This document shows positions 32,741 through 45,977 of a stretch of DNA of 64,000 nt, one piece after another. Each line of letters starts with the position of its first letter. Position 1 is the first letter of the stretch. The position numbers and the translations under genes are program-made. Under the pieces are notes generated by a model. The model ran no database searches. It was not told where the DNA came from and worked only from the letters and a program-made list of their open reading frames with translations. Source of the stretch: Hortaea werneckii (lineage: Eukaryota > Ascomycota > Dothideomycetes > Mycosphaerellales > Teratosphaeriaceae); assembly GCA_037044905.1 (NCBI GenBank), contig JBAOKB010000020.1:744001-808000 (forward strand), written 5' to 3'.

Positions 32741-33667
32741 GGTGAAGAGTACGACGATTGCTTCTTTCGTCTAACAAGGTGTCCAAAAGATGCGACCCCG
32801 TTGTAAATGGGAGTGAAGTCTGGTTGGAGGCCAAAATGGAGTACAAGTGAACATCAATTCGAGCGTTTGTCGTGCTACCGGAGACACCAGGTGAATGCAC
32901 GTCACATGGTGGTGTAAAAGCAGTCTTGGCATTAAGCAAAGAATGGACTGCTCACATTAGCTGCAGTAGGAAAAAGGTACATATACTTCTCGAACAAAGC
33001 GCAAACGAAATGGATGTTTGCTAGAGCAGTTGCGAAAGCTTTCATTGAGCTCCCCGAATGACTGCACCGGCTTCGCAGCGTGCTTGTCCTTCTAGGCTTG
33101 ACGATGAGTTCCTGCTTGCACTCCACTGGCGTGTTCATCGGTATTCACTGTTTGCTCATGGAATCGTCGAGTATGTGTGCTTCTCACAAGACCGGTTCAA
33201 GACTACTAGAGCTCCACAGTGCTATTCTGTAGCACTCGTCCTGGTCTTCGCCCATCCGAACGCTCACACAACAACCTTGCCTTGGAACGTGGAAGATCAA
33301 AGATCAGGCACAATTGCAGGACAGAGATCTATCCGTCTGCTAAAGTATTTTATCGTAGGTCTATTTAGTTACCGCGCGCCTTCTGCCAGCATCATCTGCG
33401 ATACTGTACAGTTACAATAGTCCAACATCTCGATTCTGCCAATCGCCTCCGCCATCCGCATCGAAACCTCTTAAGATGAGCGGTACGGACGCTTGACCCA
33501 CGACCTGGCCATTCGCGCTCAAGCTGTGCATCATACTGTTGATTAGCAGAGATAGCGGCAAAGTTTGAAACATGACCGGCTGTTCCGGTTTCAACGCAGT
33601 ACTTTGAGCAAAGTTGTCGTCCTTCGGGTGTATTGCATGACCTTATCTCAGACGTGCATATGTTGAC
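32741..33667. other. intergenic region upstream of paralogue B
   Basis: 927 bases with no supported gene: promoter of paralogue B and 3' end of the hydantoinase gene. Open frames present are short and unlike any family. Confidence 0.35.
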
Positions 33668-36600
33668 TCATCTCGTCGCGTACTCTTCAATGACGCTTCT
33701 CGGTTCCGCATACTCGCCGAGAGGCTTGTACTCGATATCGTATCCAAACGCTTTAGGTCCACCAATCTGGAGACCAGCTGGAGTCTCAGTCCACCTCGGC
33801 GAGCACGTGATACCCAGTACCGTCACTCTAAAGCCGTACTTGAACTCTGGCACACCAAGTGATCTCCCCGAGCCTGAGTCAAGCACACAGATGAGGTCAG
33901 GTACCGAAGCAACAATAGTCTTCTTGCCGTCTTCAGTAGTGTGCTCCGCATAGATGTTCTCGTTTTTGAATGGGATGGTGAGCGTGCCACCTGTTGCTAC
34001 AGCAGGCATGTGTTCAGTTGCTGCTCCAGGAGAGTCTTTCTCAGAAGCCGTCAAGCTCGTAATTGTAATGGAACCGTACGAGTGGCCTTTGAACAACCTT
34101 CGTTCAACATTGACGATCTTGCCGCGGAACAAGATCTTGGCGGATTTTGGCCCACCAACCTCGTCGATGACGGCTTCAGCGACGTTCGATAGGGTGTTTG
34201 TCGCCTCAGCTCTTGCAATGCAGCGTCCAATACGCCATGCAAGTGAGACCGTATTTAGTACACCGAACTTGCGGACGCGGTCGGTGGTTGTTGGTTTCGC
34301 CGCCATACCGACTCTTGAGCCCATCTCAGCACATGACGCTCGCAGTGCGCGGTCAACAATCTCATCATTTGATGCTTTGGTCATGATGATAGTCTTGCCG
34401 TCGCCGGAGTCAATGACACAAGGAACAAGCTCACCCGGAGCGTGAACGGCCAAGGTGGTTTGCCAGTAAGTGCTATGACAATGTCAGTATTTTCAACGAC
34501 AAATGAACCTTTTTTTTTTTTTTTCTTACGGATATGCTCGGCCCATCCAGTCTCCATCAATGACAGGCCTATCGAAGAACCTTGAAGAGCCAACGAGGAA
34601 CGGTTCCATACCATTGCCGCCGCCAATCTCCAAGCCCATCACGGCATCGAAGCTGTCATGCCGTAGATACTCCGTCAAAGCATAGAAGGCATGAACTGTC
34701 TCCAGCGACTGGAGCCGCTCGTTAGACGTAGCTGGTGAGCCCATGTGACCGCCCCAGTAGATGTTAGCAGTCTCATCCAATGCGGAAGCATCGATGACCT
34801 TCATCTTGTGCCCTGCTCTCAGCATATCGCGTAGCTGGATCCTCGAAGCTGCCGGGCTTCCACCCCCAGCGCACCCAAGGACATAGCAGCCGTCGGCTAA
34901 GTAGTTAATGTCAGTCTCTGAGATTTGCCACTCCTGAATGTGAGTCTGCTCGTTTTTGACCACCGTAGGTTTGTAGGTTGTCGGATCCACTGGGGGCTCG
35001 TCAACAACTTTGACAGCGAAGTCCTTTGATGCTTCGAGCTCATCGCCAGACTCGTCATCCACCTCATCATCAAGCTGAGAAGGCTGCATGTTGATGTCTA
35101 GCTCGCCCACCGCCTTCACTATAGTTCGGAGCTGGTTCGCAACATACGTCACAGGTAAGCTGTCCATCTCTGCGATGATGATGGTCTCCCTGATTGCTCC
35201 GGCATCTACGGCACGCTGGATTGCCATCGACTTCGCGTGCTCGACGGCTTGCAGAACGGACTGGTCGACGACACCTTGGATGATGTCGACAATGCCACCT
35301 ACTTTGGAAACGGCCGCACCAACAGCATTAGCGACATCGTGGAAAGGAGGCAGTTTGAGCTCGGAGGCGCCGTCAAGCGATGCCGGCGCAAGCACGGCAC
35401 CACCGCCGACCAACAACACTGGCAATGGCTCCGGCGATGTCTTGATGATATCCACAGCACCCTCCAACAACCGCTTGATCTGTGTTTCAGCCTGTAGGAC
35501 AAAATTTTTATCAAGATCCTTTACAGACTCTTTGTCGCCTATGTCGGCTTTACCAGAGGCAACAGCTATGTCGGAGGCTGTAGTGACCTTGCCGCGAAAG
35601 ACAAGTGCGTCTCGAGTAAGGTAATGGCCAACAGATTCGGGACCCACAGTCACCTTACCATCCGTTCTTCTCACGATCGAACCGCCACCAAGTCCTATCG
35701 AATGTAAATGCGGCATTGAGTAGTTAACCCTCACGCCTGCAACTGTCACATACGCCGACGCTTGTCTAGGCAATCCAGAAGGAAGCAAGACCCCAACATC
35801 GGCCGTGGTACCTCCAATGTCTACTACGATTGCGGAAGAATTGCCGGTATCGTGTCCAGCTAGATATGCAGCTCCTCGCATACTGTTGGTGGCCCCAGAG
35901 GAGAACGTTCGAATGGGTATGTTAGCAGCGGCAGCAGAGTCTAGCAGTGTACCATCGTTCTGTGTGAGGAATAGCGGGCACGTGAGCTGAAGTACCTTCA
36001 TAGCTCTCCTGAAGCCCTTCACAGTCCGCTTTGCGTATCGAAGAATAGCGGCGTTCAGGATGCTTGCATTCTCCCGCTCCAGTAAACCAATGTTGGCCAC
36101 CTCATGGGAAGCAATCGCGTCGACGCCAGGGAGCTCGCGAAGCACGATATCCCGCACTCTATTTTCCTGCTGGAAGACCTCGTCTATCGGTGAAAAGGCG
36201 CCCACGACCACTACTGCAGACAAGCCCAACTTCTTGATCTCAGCGCATCGCTTTATGACTTGAGCTTCGTTGATGGGCGCCTCCTCCGAACCATCGATGT
36301 GCAGGCCACCATCGCAGTATCCAACGTAACCTTTAATAATGCTCGTCAAGCCTGCCGGGAACTCTGAAAACGGGGGCACTTCTCGTAGGAAGCTTTTTGA
36401 CAGCCGCAAAATGGCAACCCGTCGTAGGCGTCTCGCATCTTGCTCCACTACAGCATTGATGAAGTGTGTTGTCCCCACTGTGACGCTTGCGATCTTCTGC
36501 GCCGACAAGGCTGACTTCTCCAACACTGCTCGCACTGCCTTCTCAATGCCCTCGGTAACATCAGGTGCGGTGGGTGTTTTGTGATGTGCTAATACTCCTC

Positions 36601-36703
36601 GCGAATCCGTATACTGTCCTGAGGGGTCTACTGCTACCGCGTCTGTATTCGTGCCTCCTACATCAACGCCGATGCGCACGCTTTGCCCTCTGGTGGTGCT
36701 CAT
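33668..36703 (-). CDS. hydantoinase A / DUF917 fusion protein
   Basis: Exons 36703-34530 and 34472-33668, intron 34529-34473 (57 bases, GTAAGA..CATAG, with a 15-base homopolymer), 992 aa. The N-terminal two thirds is a hydantoinase/oxoprolinase A chain (ASKHA fold): GVDVGGTNTDAV at residues 12-23 is the phosphate-binding loop, VGTTHFINAV and VVDIGGTTADVGVL follow, and GLGGGSIVR completes the core. From about residue 615 it becomes a DUF917 domain (WQISETDINYLADGCYVLGCAGGGSP..GLEIGGGNGMEP). These families hydrolyse cyclic amides such as hydantoins or 5-oxoproline with ATP; no HyuB chain is nearby. The exact substrate is unknown. It is divergent from an NCS1 permease 675 bases away. Confidence 0.9.
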
Positions 36704-37378
36704 GTCTTAACTCTTAGAAGCCTCCTTACTGCCTAGCTACGCAACAGAAAGGCCAGATAGCCTGCAGCTCAGTGACGAGACACAACGGTTTCGCTCACAG
36801 GATTGCACTTTCTCGATAGCTGCTATCGACTACGGTAGCTCCACTGAATCCGCCTAAGATCGCCTTGGCCGATGCCTTGCGCGCCGCGAGCTGCTCTTGC
36901 CCGAGAGGACGCGACCATTGTCGGGAACGGTCACGCACCGCTTGGCACAAGCTGTTGTAGCCGTAGTGGGCTGTGGAGCAGCATTTGAATTATCTTGTCT
37001 GCCATGTCCAACCGGAAGAACTTCACTTCACTTCGCGGTCCAAAGCCGGAGCGAAGGTGGGGCCCTGAATGCCGGGCTGTAGCCGACCTTATCGCTCCTT
37101 CGGCGGACGACCTTGCCCGTACCATTCGAATCCCTGCAGTTCCGTTATGGCAAGAGATCAGAAAGTGTCACGGTACCCTCCAAGCAAAAGCATTGGTAGA
37201 TCACGTCCACTCGATGTCGGAAGCGTCCCTGACATGCGTCCACGGCAACATTTGCCTATCTTGCGGATCAGAAGATGCATGGGCCCTGGTATAGTTATAG
37301 CAAAGCCGCCAAAGGTGAACGACGACTCGAGTTCAACCTCTGTCAGATGCTCGTGAATCTACACATTCTGAGCACATC
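36704..37378. promoter_or_regulatory. divergent intergenic region, hydantoinase / permease
   Basis: 675 bases between divergent starts, likely a shared regulatory region. I could not identify a palindromic operator or repeated GATA/HGATAR cluster with certainty. Open frames in it are short. Confidence 0.5.
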
Positions 37379-39167
37379 ATGAGATTCCACAGCATTGTTG
37401 AGTTCCTCCGCGTACCTTCATCCTCCCGCACCATCTCCAACATCTGGATCAACGATGACATTCGTCCCCTCCCTCCTCATCGTCGCACATGGACAAGATG
37501 GGCCTATGTCTCCTTCTGGGCCATCAACCAGATCTGCATCAGCAATTGGCAACTGGGTGCCTCTCTCGTCTCAGCTGGCATCTCGGTCTGGCAGGCAGTG
37601 GTCGCGATCATCATCGGCAAGTTCATTATCGCCGCAGTCGCAGTCTTCAATGGCTACGTAGGCGCTGAATGGCATATCGGGTGAGTAGCGTCGCCCAGCA
37701 GCATTACCATAGCACTAACGCTGGAGGGCCCAGCTTCCCAGTCGCCAGCCGCTACGTCTGGGGTGTCTACGGCCAGTACATCGCCTTGCTCCAGCGTCTT
37801 GTCCTGAGCCTCGTCTGGTTCGCGGTTCAATCATGGACAGGCGGACTCTGCGTTCAGAACGTACTTGCCTCAATCTTTCCAAGCTTCCAGCACATGTCGA
37901 ACCATTTCCCGGCGTCGGCCAACATGAATACAAAGCAATTTATCGGCTGGGTATTGTTCAATGTCATCATGGCTCCACTGCTGTACGTTCGGCCGGAAGG
38001 GATCAAGTATGTCGTGCTGTGGTCCAATGTAATATCAGTGATCACGCTGCTCAGCATGATGATCTGGTCACTGTCGGCCGCGAACGGCGCAGGTCCCCTT
38101 GTTGCAGCGCCTGCTTCCGCCACTGGATCTTCCGAGCTCGGCTGGGGCATTGTCTCGGGCGTCACAACGACGATCGGCAGCATAGCGGTCGGCTTGACGA
38201 ATCAAATGGACTATTCTCGTTTTGCTCGCAAGCCGGGCGACCAAGTACTTGGTCAATGGATATCCATCATTGGCTTTGGGGCTATTTTACCAGTCTGCGG
38301 GTGCTTGGCTTCTTCTGCTACACAAAGGATATATGGCGAAGCGATCTGGTATGCCAACCACCGGCTCGCAGAAGAAACCGAAAGTGAGTACTGACTGTCG
38401 GCAGGAACCCACCCGATCTTATCCAGAAGTGGCTTGACACGGACTACAATGCAAAGTCGCGCGCTGCAGCTTTCTTTGCAGGCTGCGGCCTGGTCGTCTG
38501 TCAGCTCGCGATCAACACAATCGATAACGCGTTCTCCTTTGGTATGGACTTCAGCGGCTTGATACCAAGCTACGTGAACATCCGCAGAGGCTCCTATATC
38601 GGTCTTATCATCTCCATCGCGATGTGTCCCTGGCAGCTACTCTCGTCCGCGGCGACCTTTATCAGCGTGCTGAACGCTTACAGTGTCTTCCTGGGACCAC
38701 TGACAGGCATCATGGTCTGTGAATATTGGGTACTTCGACAACGAAGAGTCAAGCTCACAGATCTCTACCACCCGCGGAAGGAAGGCCTGTACCACTACTG
38801 GTACGGCATCAACTGGCGCAGCTTTCTCTCATGGGTGATCGGATGGGCCTACCTCATACCCGGGTTTGCCCATGCGGTCACGCCACACGTCACTGTACCG
38901 CGAGCGTGTACGGACCTTTACTATCTTGCCTACCCGCTGGGATTCACTGTCAGCTTCCTCACGCATTGGGCCCTGAATACGATGGCGCCACCGCCGGGTC
39001 TTGGTGTTGCTGATGACGTCGATGTATACGAGACCTTCGCGTCGGACGAGGCCATGAGGCTGGGGATAGCATCAAGCAATGTACTAGATGCTGAAGAGGT
39101 GACGGTTGATGGCGAAAAAGGCGGAAACAGTGACCGCGGGCCAAAATTCATTAGCTCTAAGGCATGA
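37379..39167 (+). CDS. NCS1 nucleobase/hydantoin-type permease
   Basis: Exons 37379-37680, 37734-38348 and 38405-39167; introns of 53 and 56 bases; 559 aa. It is a plasma-membrane symporter of the nucleobase:cation symporter-1 family (Fur type: uracil, allantoin, uridine). Diagnostic parts: WINDDIRPLPPHRRTW and SFWAINQICISNWQLGASL in helix 1, FPVASRYVWGVYGQY after intron 1, NQMDYSRFARKPGD in the middle, and INTIDNAFSFGMDFSG plus FISVLNAYSVFLGPLTGIM later. About twelve hydrophobic segments. Both introns interrupt codons (after GG and after TG) and are fixed by the family sequence (EWHIGFPVASR and GEAIWNPPDLIQKW). Next to a hydantoinase, hydantoin or allantoin is an attractive substrate, but that is inference. 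Confidence 0.92.
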
Positions 39168-40801
39168 GTATGGTAATTTAAGGCATCCAATGAAGCGAGC
39201 CAGCGGGCAGGTTTATCAAACCGTCTCCTCAAATCCAATCGAGGCCAGTACGTCTTCTCTTCAGACGAGAGACCGTTCTTGTTTGATCAAAAAAATGCTA
39301 CCACGTCAATGAGTGAAATTCCGCTCGCTGTGACGCAAGCCGTTCTACCCACTGACCTTTCGTTGCCTTGCCGTCCGTGAGCGCGTCGACGACGTAGTGG
39401 CACTGTGAGAAGCATTCCATAAAGACCTGGATGAGCTGACTGGCGAGTATGCCGCTTCTCCCACCGATGTCATTCATTAAGGTGGGTGCCTCCCTCCGGA
39501 GGAGAGGGCGCACGACTCGCCAAGTGATGGAACACACGACTATCGTCCCCCCCGACCAAAAAAACCCCCCAGCGTCGATCCCAACATTCCAACTTCGATA
39601 GAATGCACTTCACCGTAACGCTCATCCCATTCCCAGGTCGCTCGCTCGGCGCGGCGGTCCGGGGGCTAGCAGTACCTACCCCCTTGACCGCAATGAATCG
39701 CGATATTGGGAATAGCCTATGTTCGCGTAACGTGACAAGAGCGTCATCTTGACATGGCCTTGAGTGAAAAAGGCTGTCACTCGTCTTATTGGGTAGAGCA
39801 ACAATACTGCAGTATTGGTGGGAAGAAGAAGAAGAAGAAGTGTGCTCCTTCGCAAAGTGGTAGTGTATTGTAAGAGAAGGTCGCTGACCTTACTATTGGA
39901 GATAATAGCATTGCCACAAATGCGGTGTGAATGGATCGCTTTACAGGACACGAAAAGAGGGCAGTGTGAGGCGGAAAAAACAAGGCGCGAAACGTCGTTA
40001 GGGGAATTTGTTCATTCTGTACCATATTGATTACACGCTCAAAAACTTTTCATATAGTCTCGTCGTGAATCCGTCGAGAGTTGTCTCGTAACTAAGGACG
40101 CAGCAAAAGTCTCCACACCATCCCCTCCATGCCGGTCAGCAACCAGTGCAGCCGCTTTCTCATTCCAAACAGAGACGAGCCATTTCATGAAAAAGACATC
40201 GTGATGCTCTTCAGCAACCGCAGCCCCGCAAAGACGCTTCACTGGCCCTGTCACAGAAAGGTGGCGCATCGCTCGCGTGCTTGTGAGGGGAAAGGCTGCC
40301 ACCTCCCACGGAGGCATGCCGACTGCCAAGCTACTTTCGAGCCACTATCGAGTCCCTTGGACCACTGCAACCCTCGCGTGGACACCACGAGTCGGCTACG
40401 CTGATCGGCGCGTGTGCATGGGCTCGCCTACCGGGTAAAATGGCCAGTGCCACAAAATCCCTGCCATTGTGGCGTGCCCATTGTCCTGGGATGCGCTGGA
40501 ACAAATGAAGATCGTCTTCCGTCTGCGTTCCAACTTCCAACCCAGCCTGCGATACCTGGATTTCGCGTGCCCAAGGCTGGTGATAAGGTGTGGAGCCGAG
40601 CACGTTTGCCGCGCCCCTGCGAGCTTTGCCGGAAGCAGCACGTGCATATATTGTCTGCGGGCAGAATCTGGAAGTGAACGTGCCACTTTTCAACCGAGCA
40701 GACTGGACACGACCGTGCAGCTCAGTGCTAAGTGAGAGTGTGGTTGAAGAGCTGCCGCAGCGCTCGTGTACGCCAGATGACAGCGTAAATTTTCCAGTTG
40801 T
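39168..40801. other. gene-free convergent region, permease / RAS2
   Basis: 1.6 kb between convergent genes. It contains a GAA-type run near 39825-39842 and assorted short frames that look random. No gene or RNA is supported. Confidence 0.35.
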
Positions 40802-41605
40802 TCATAGAATGACGCATTTTGAGCCCTTAGATCTGCCTCCCCGTTCTCTATCCCTAGGTCTCCGCACCCTTGTCGGGTTGTAGTAGCGGTCTGGGTCCCT
40901 ATGCTTCTCCCGCGAACTGTCGTTATGGTGCGACCGACCTTTCTCGGAGTCTCGTGGAGCGCTGGCTCGCTGGCGTCGAAGTTGCCGTACCACGTCAAAG
41001 AATGCCTTCTCCACATTCACACAGTTCTTAGCTGAAGCCTCGACAAAGTCGCAGTTCATCTGCTTGGCCAGAGCACTGCCTTCCTGCGTTGAGACTTCTC
41101 TCTCCGTGACTCTGTCGCACTTGTTGCCTACCAGCATGACTGGAGCAGGCCCAAAAGCTGAGCTGCCCATGGTTGCCGACAATGGCGATCCAGGATAGGT
41201 CGGAGAACCAGCCGCTGCAGAGTCTTTGACCCGTTGTATCTGGTGATGGAACTTTTGTATGCGCGAGAAGGATGATCGTGATGAGATGGAGTAGACGAGC
41301 ACGAACCCTTCTCCGTCTCGGATCCACTGGTCCCGCAGTGCTGTGTACTCCTCTTGGCCAGCAGTGTCGAGGACTTCAAGCATGCACGACTGACCGTCGA
41401 TCTGGACTTGCTTGCGGTAAGAGTCTTCGATGGTAGGGTCGTAGGTCTCCACGAAGTGATTCAGACAGAGCTATTATTGGCGGTCAGCAGCGGCATCCAT
41501 GCGACATGCTTCGTTCATACGCACCTGTATCGTTAAAGCTGTCTTTCCCACGCCGCCGTCACCCAACACCACCAGCTTGTACAACGTCATTTTCCCGTGA
41601 GACAT
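40802..41605 (-). CDS. RAS2: Ras-family GTPase, RAS2/RasB type
   Basis: Exons 41605-41525 and 41470-40802, intron 41524-41471 (54 bases), 249 aa. It is a membrane-anchored signalling GTPase. The P-loop GDGGVGKT is at residues 15-22, switch I/effector reads YDPTIEDSY, switch II DTAGQEEYTALRDQW, then NKCD and EASAKN. The end is CVIL, a CAAX box ending in Leu (geranylgeranylation or farnesylation). An insertion of about 20 residues (AAAGSPTYPGSPLSATMGSSAFG) before NKCD and a long basic tail are typical of filamentous-fungal Ras2 rather than Ras1 or Rap1/Rsr1. The first exon (MSHGKMTLYKLVVLGDGG) was placed from its splice donor GTGCGT. Family members control morphogenesis and MAPK signalling in fungi. 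Confidence 0.93.
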
Positions 41606-42102
41606 GATGGCGACGTCGCGCAGCTCGGTGGGGACTAGTAAGAAGCTCGCAAGCCGTCAGACGGTCGCAGACAGATGCTGTCCAGGGTGCGATGAAGACA
41701 GTCTTCAGGTACGCAGGCTGTCTGCGCTCCCCCGCAAAGAGCACCACGTGCCGTACGTCAACGGACCCTTTCCGTCGGGTGCACTGCGAGCGCTGTGGAG
41801 CGCGCCGAGTGATGAGAGGAGTTGGAAGGGTGAACCAACTGCAGGGCCCTGGCGAATGTCCGGCCACAGGCGGCACAGGGGGGCGTGATGTGTTGGTGAT
41901 GACTGGGACAGGACCGGCGGGACCCGTTGGCGATCTCGACCGGTACAGGTGGAGTGGAGTGAGCGAGCAATGAGAATGAGCGCTCGGCGTATGGCGAAGT
42001 AGGGGATGTGGCGCGGTTGAGGGAGTGGGGTGGATGAAGAGCAAAAGTCCGGGAGGTGAAGTGAAGTGTGGTGCGGTTCGAGAGCTTGTTCGTGTGCGGC
42101 GG

Positions 42103-42157
42103 AGGAGCAGAGCAGCAACAGCAGTAGCAGTAGTGGCAGCAGCAGCAGTAGCAGTTC
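42103..42157. repeat. imperfect (CAG)n tract
   Basis: Interrupted CAG/TAG triplets upstream of RAS2, probably in its 5'-UTR. Confidence 0.8.
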
Positions 42158-42390
42158 AGGGAAAAGCCAATGCCGGCTGCTAGCGAAAGCGAAAGCAAGC
42201 CGGCCGGTTCTAGTTCGAGACAAGAAGAGGGATGCGATGCACGGCACCGATGGATGCGGGAAAGCTAGTCCAGTAGGGCACCCGCACCGCACGGCGCACC
42301 GCCGTACAGTAGGCTACACACTGCTGCTGCCCACTCAGTCCACTCTATTCTGAAAGGCTGTAATCTCTGCCGCTGTCGGGCGACGGCGAC

Positions 42391-42413
42391 GGCGGCGGCG
42401 GCGGCGGCGGCGG
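42391..42413. repeat. (GGC)n microsatellite
   Basis: About eight GGC triplets, preceded by GGCGAC units and followed by a short A run. Confidence 0.85.
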
Positions 42414-42773
42414 AGAAAAAAAATGAGCTACACACGATCGACACGTTCCAAAGCCGAACCAGTGACGGCGCTCCGTTGGGCCTCAGAATTCACCGGTGCT
42501 GTGTGACCTGACTTGTTCCACTCCTCGCCCGGAACACGCATCTCGACACGCTAAGGGAAAGGGTTGGTGCACACGCAGCAGTGATGAAAGAGACGCGAGA
42601 CTGACGGTCGATGAGCTGCCTTAAAGTGTGGCAATATGCATGCATTCAACCTGAGTTGGTCACGTCACACCATATACACACGACATCTTATACATACACG
42701 CACACAGACACAAACACACTCAAATCCTCACTTGCATGAGCCATGAGCCTTGACAGCTGCACCACATGTGCGC

Positions 42774-42811
<38 letters not shown>

Positions 42812-42815
42812 CCAT
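42774..42815. repeat. (CAT)n microsatellite
   Basis: About twelve uninterrupted CAT triplets, then CAC CAT. Confidence 0.9.
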
Positions 42816-45528
42816 AATGATAATGCCGTTGCAAGCTTGTCTGACGCTAGCCGTAAGCATAATACTCATGGGTGCTCATCATTGTTAGATTGCGGGAGAT
42901 TGGCCGACGTTCATACGGCAGTCCCTAGTAATAATGATAGTCATGTCACAGTCTGGCCACGTGAGATGCTGAGACCCTCAAACCACCCTCCTGGAAGGTT
43001 GCTGAAGGAGGTGGGGGGAACCTTTGCCTCGCTACCAGCAAACGCAACCTTGTGAATCCGGAGCATCTCTAAAGGCATCGATACACCGTAGCTTCCCTAC
43101 AGACGAACAGATGAGCCGGAATGATTGAACGCCATGTGAATGATCCACAGTCATCTCGCACCCAAAACAATCTAGAGGATAAAAAGATTTCCTGTTCTTC
43201 TGTCTCTCCCCTGTACCTCTCCCACTTCTGCTGGGCTGTAAACCCCTCCTAGTCCAGCTGCCCAAAGTGCCAACCGAATCAGTTGCTGGGCTTGTCGAGT
43301 CGAGCGACTGCAAGTGTCACATTCGCAGGCATCCGGAGCCGATCCTGCAATCGCTCTGTTTTTTTTTTTTTTTTTCCTTCTTTTTCTTTTCTATCAGAAC
43401 CCTGGTCTGTCGTCCCCGGCAATCGACAAGCGTTTGACCCATCCGGGCTCCTGCCGCTGCTGGTAGCTGGGAGAGGGGTACGGAGATGGTGCCGGAAGCA
43501 TGGCCGGCCAAAAAGGGCTGGACGCTTGCAAGGGTTCGGGCAATTACATTATGGTGCGCCAGTCTCTCCACATTCTCAGCTAGCGAGCCCTGCTGTGTTC
43601 GCAGTATTATGCATGACACAAGAGTTTTTGGCGACACGTTTTCGAGGGTACCTATAGCCTCTACTGTAGAGGGATGTACATTGCCGGTCAACCCGCGGGC
43701 GCAGACGTATACTCTGTAGGATGTCACACTGCTGCTTCACGTTCCTCCCTGCGTGCCGCCCATCGGTATTCCATCGATGACACAGTGCTGTGTGACTACA
43801 TAGTACTATACTAGTCCAGCAGGCAGACCCTTGAGTGCTTAGTGAGCGACCATGAGTAGCACTAGCTCGCCCCAGCGTAGTGGAAGCAGTGTACCGCGGC
43901 CCGCCCGCACAATCCCCAGGCGTCTAAACTGAGGCTTTTCAAAGCGGTTGAGTCGTGGACTACAGCCGACGCATGGTGGCTCCCGTCGCAGTCCATCCTT
44001 ACCACCACGCTGCACCCGTCGCAGGAAAGCGACGGAGCTAATGTGGCCTTGCAGAAGTGCGAACGCTTCTCATGCAGGCTATCAGTAAACGGGCATTGCA
44101 GCTGACCGTCTGTCGGTATCTCGACGAAGTAGGGAGTCGTAGGAGGTAGTAGTGGGAGGCAAACTGCGGTACCGGTGGATTAAGCGGGGAATGCATGGGA
44201 CACCGGCTGTGGATCGGATGAGCAGGGCAGAGCAGACTGGTAGCGGCCGCGATTTCATTTTCTCCCCATCATTATTTTCAACCAACAATGTGCACTGCAC
44301 TGACTCCCAAGCGACTCAGTGCGACTTGCCCGCTGTCCCAACAATCATCGCCACCGACTGGTATCTATTGATATAAACACTGCCTCATCAGAGGCGTATT
44401 GCTGACGCGTGTCGGCGCCCGTCAACGCGGCATGGCCACGGGAGTCCCACGTAAGAGCTTTACAATCTCTTAGATAGAACTGGTGGCGAGATAGATGAAC
44501 ACGCCCAGAGTTACGTAGATTCCCCAGCTCAGACGTGAAACACTTCTCGAAAGAACGCCTCATTTTGCAAGGGGACATTTTCACCGCCTGGACTTCTCTG
44601 TTGAGACAACGCCTGAACCAAGGGCCGGTCGGCAGCGGTAGTAGTACCTAGTAGTAGTAGTGAAGCTGGGACTTGACGCCCTGAAATGCCAGCGGCCCAA
44701 CAGCTCTTTCCCTCAACACCTGTTACACGGCAACGACGTTTCCTTTCGCTTGATCGCCCCGACGCCGTCGGCACCAGCGGTTGATCTGGACATTGGGCCG
44801 ATCGGGCATGCCCTCCGGCCGCCACGCCGAGAGGCTATGTGCCTGATCCCTGCATCGATTGTTCCCTCATCATCAATCAAAGTGCAAAGCGCTGTGCCGT
44901 GACGGCGCATCGCTCCCCAGTCAGCTGACACTTTACGCCGTCCTTACCCTGATAGGAAGGCGCGAGTCTGAAGCTTTATCCCTCGCGTGACCTGCGGACA
45001 GTCGAGTCCCATTTGCGTTCAGCCTCCTCACGTGTTCCCGACTCCATGCCCTCTTCGATCCATGATGGTGGTGACTGGCATGAATCAGCAAGTATAATAT
45101 GTGCCATGGGTAACCCTTGCCAATAGTAGCCATGTCATATGAGCATCGACGTTATGTCTCGCACGACCAGAACAAGCTTTTCCGCAAGTGGCACATAGGC
45201 GAGATCCGTGATCTGGGGACATGGCAGTAGTGATTCGACGAAGACCACGTCAGAGTTATGATTCCTTACACAGTACTGTACCAACCTGGTGGCGGTGTGA
45301 GATCAAGGAGCCAGCGCGGCGGTGCTGGCGCTCCGGACATCGCTCCGGACCTCGCTCCGTCATACAAGTCCAAGACATGTTAAGGCTAGTAGGGATATAT
45401 GGAAGTAGGTATGCATGGGCTGTCTGCAAATGAAAATCACCTCGCCACTCTGCTCACTCAAATTGATTGTTGGATTGTTGTTCTAGGCCCCTCGCGACCC
45501 AATAGAGGCAACCTTTTTATTGTGTGTC

Positions 45529-45977
45529 TCACTGGCCCTCACCGGTTCCCTGACCTTCAGGAGCATCCATCCCATGCAACGCATCCCCAAACATGCTCTC
45601 CTCTCCCACACCCCCCGTCCCGAAATCAACAAAGTCGTCCCCACCAGGACCCTCAATGTTCGTGAAGTCGTCGAAAGTGGCGTCCTGGAACATGCTGGTA
45701 TCACCTACTCCCATACCAGGTGTTCCGGCTTGTGACCCGGGCGCTTGTTGCTGCTGCTGTTGTTGTTGGTGCTGCTGCGTCTGTCCCGTGGAGGCTTGAC
45801 CTGGTGTGTCAGCTGCCCCAGGCGTTTGCATTCCCGCTGTCTGGGCTGGTGTGGCTCCGGCAGATGGCATTCCTTGTGTGTCGTTGAAGTCAACCGGTGT
45901 GTCATTCATGTCCAGATCCATTCCGCCCATCATTGAATCATCACCCGTCTGCATCATGGAGGCGTTGGCGTTTGGCG

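Larger units (their letters stand above)
41606..45528. other. 3.9 kb gene-free stretch upstream of RAS2
   Basis: Long region between the RAS2 start and the SSR4 stop with no supported gene, tRNA or transposon remnant. It carries several simple repeats, listed separately, and a run of 17 T at 43359-43375. It may include a long RAS2 leader and promoter. Open frames such as 44529-44825 are low-complexity and unconvincing. Confidence 0.4.

Noticed and set aside
37119..37150. ATTCGAATCC resembling a tRNA B box
   Set aside because: No A box, no cloverleaf and no terminator at the right distance. No other tRNA candidate was found in the window.
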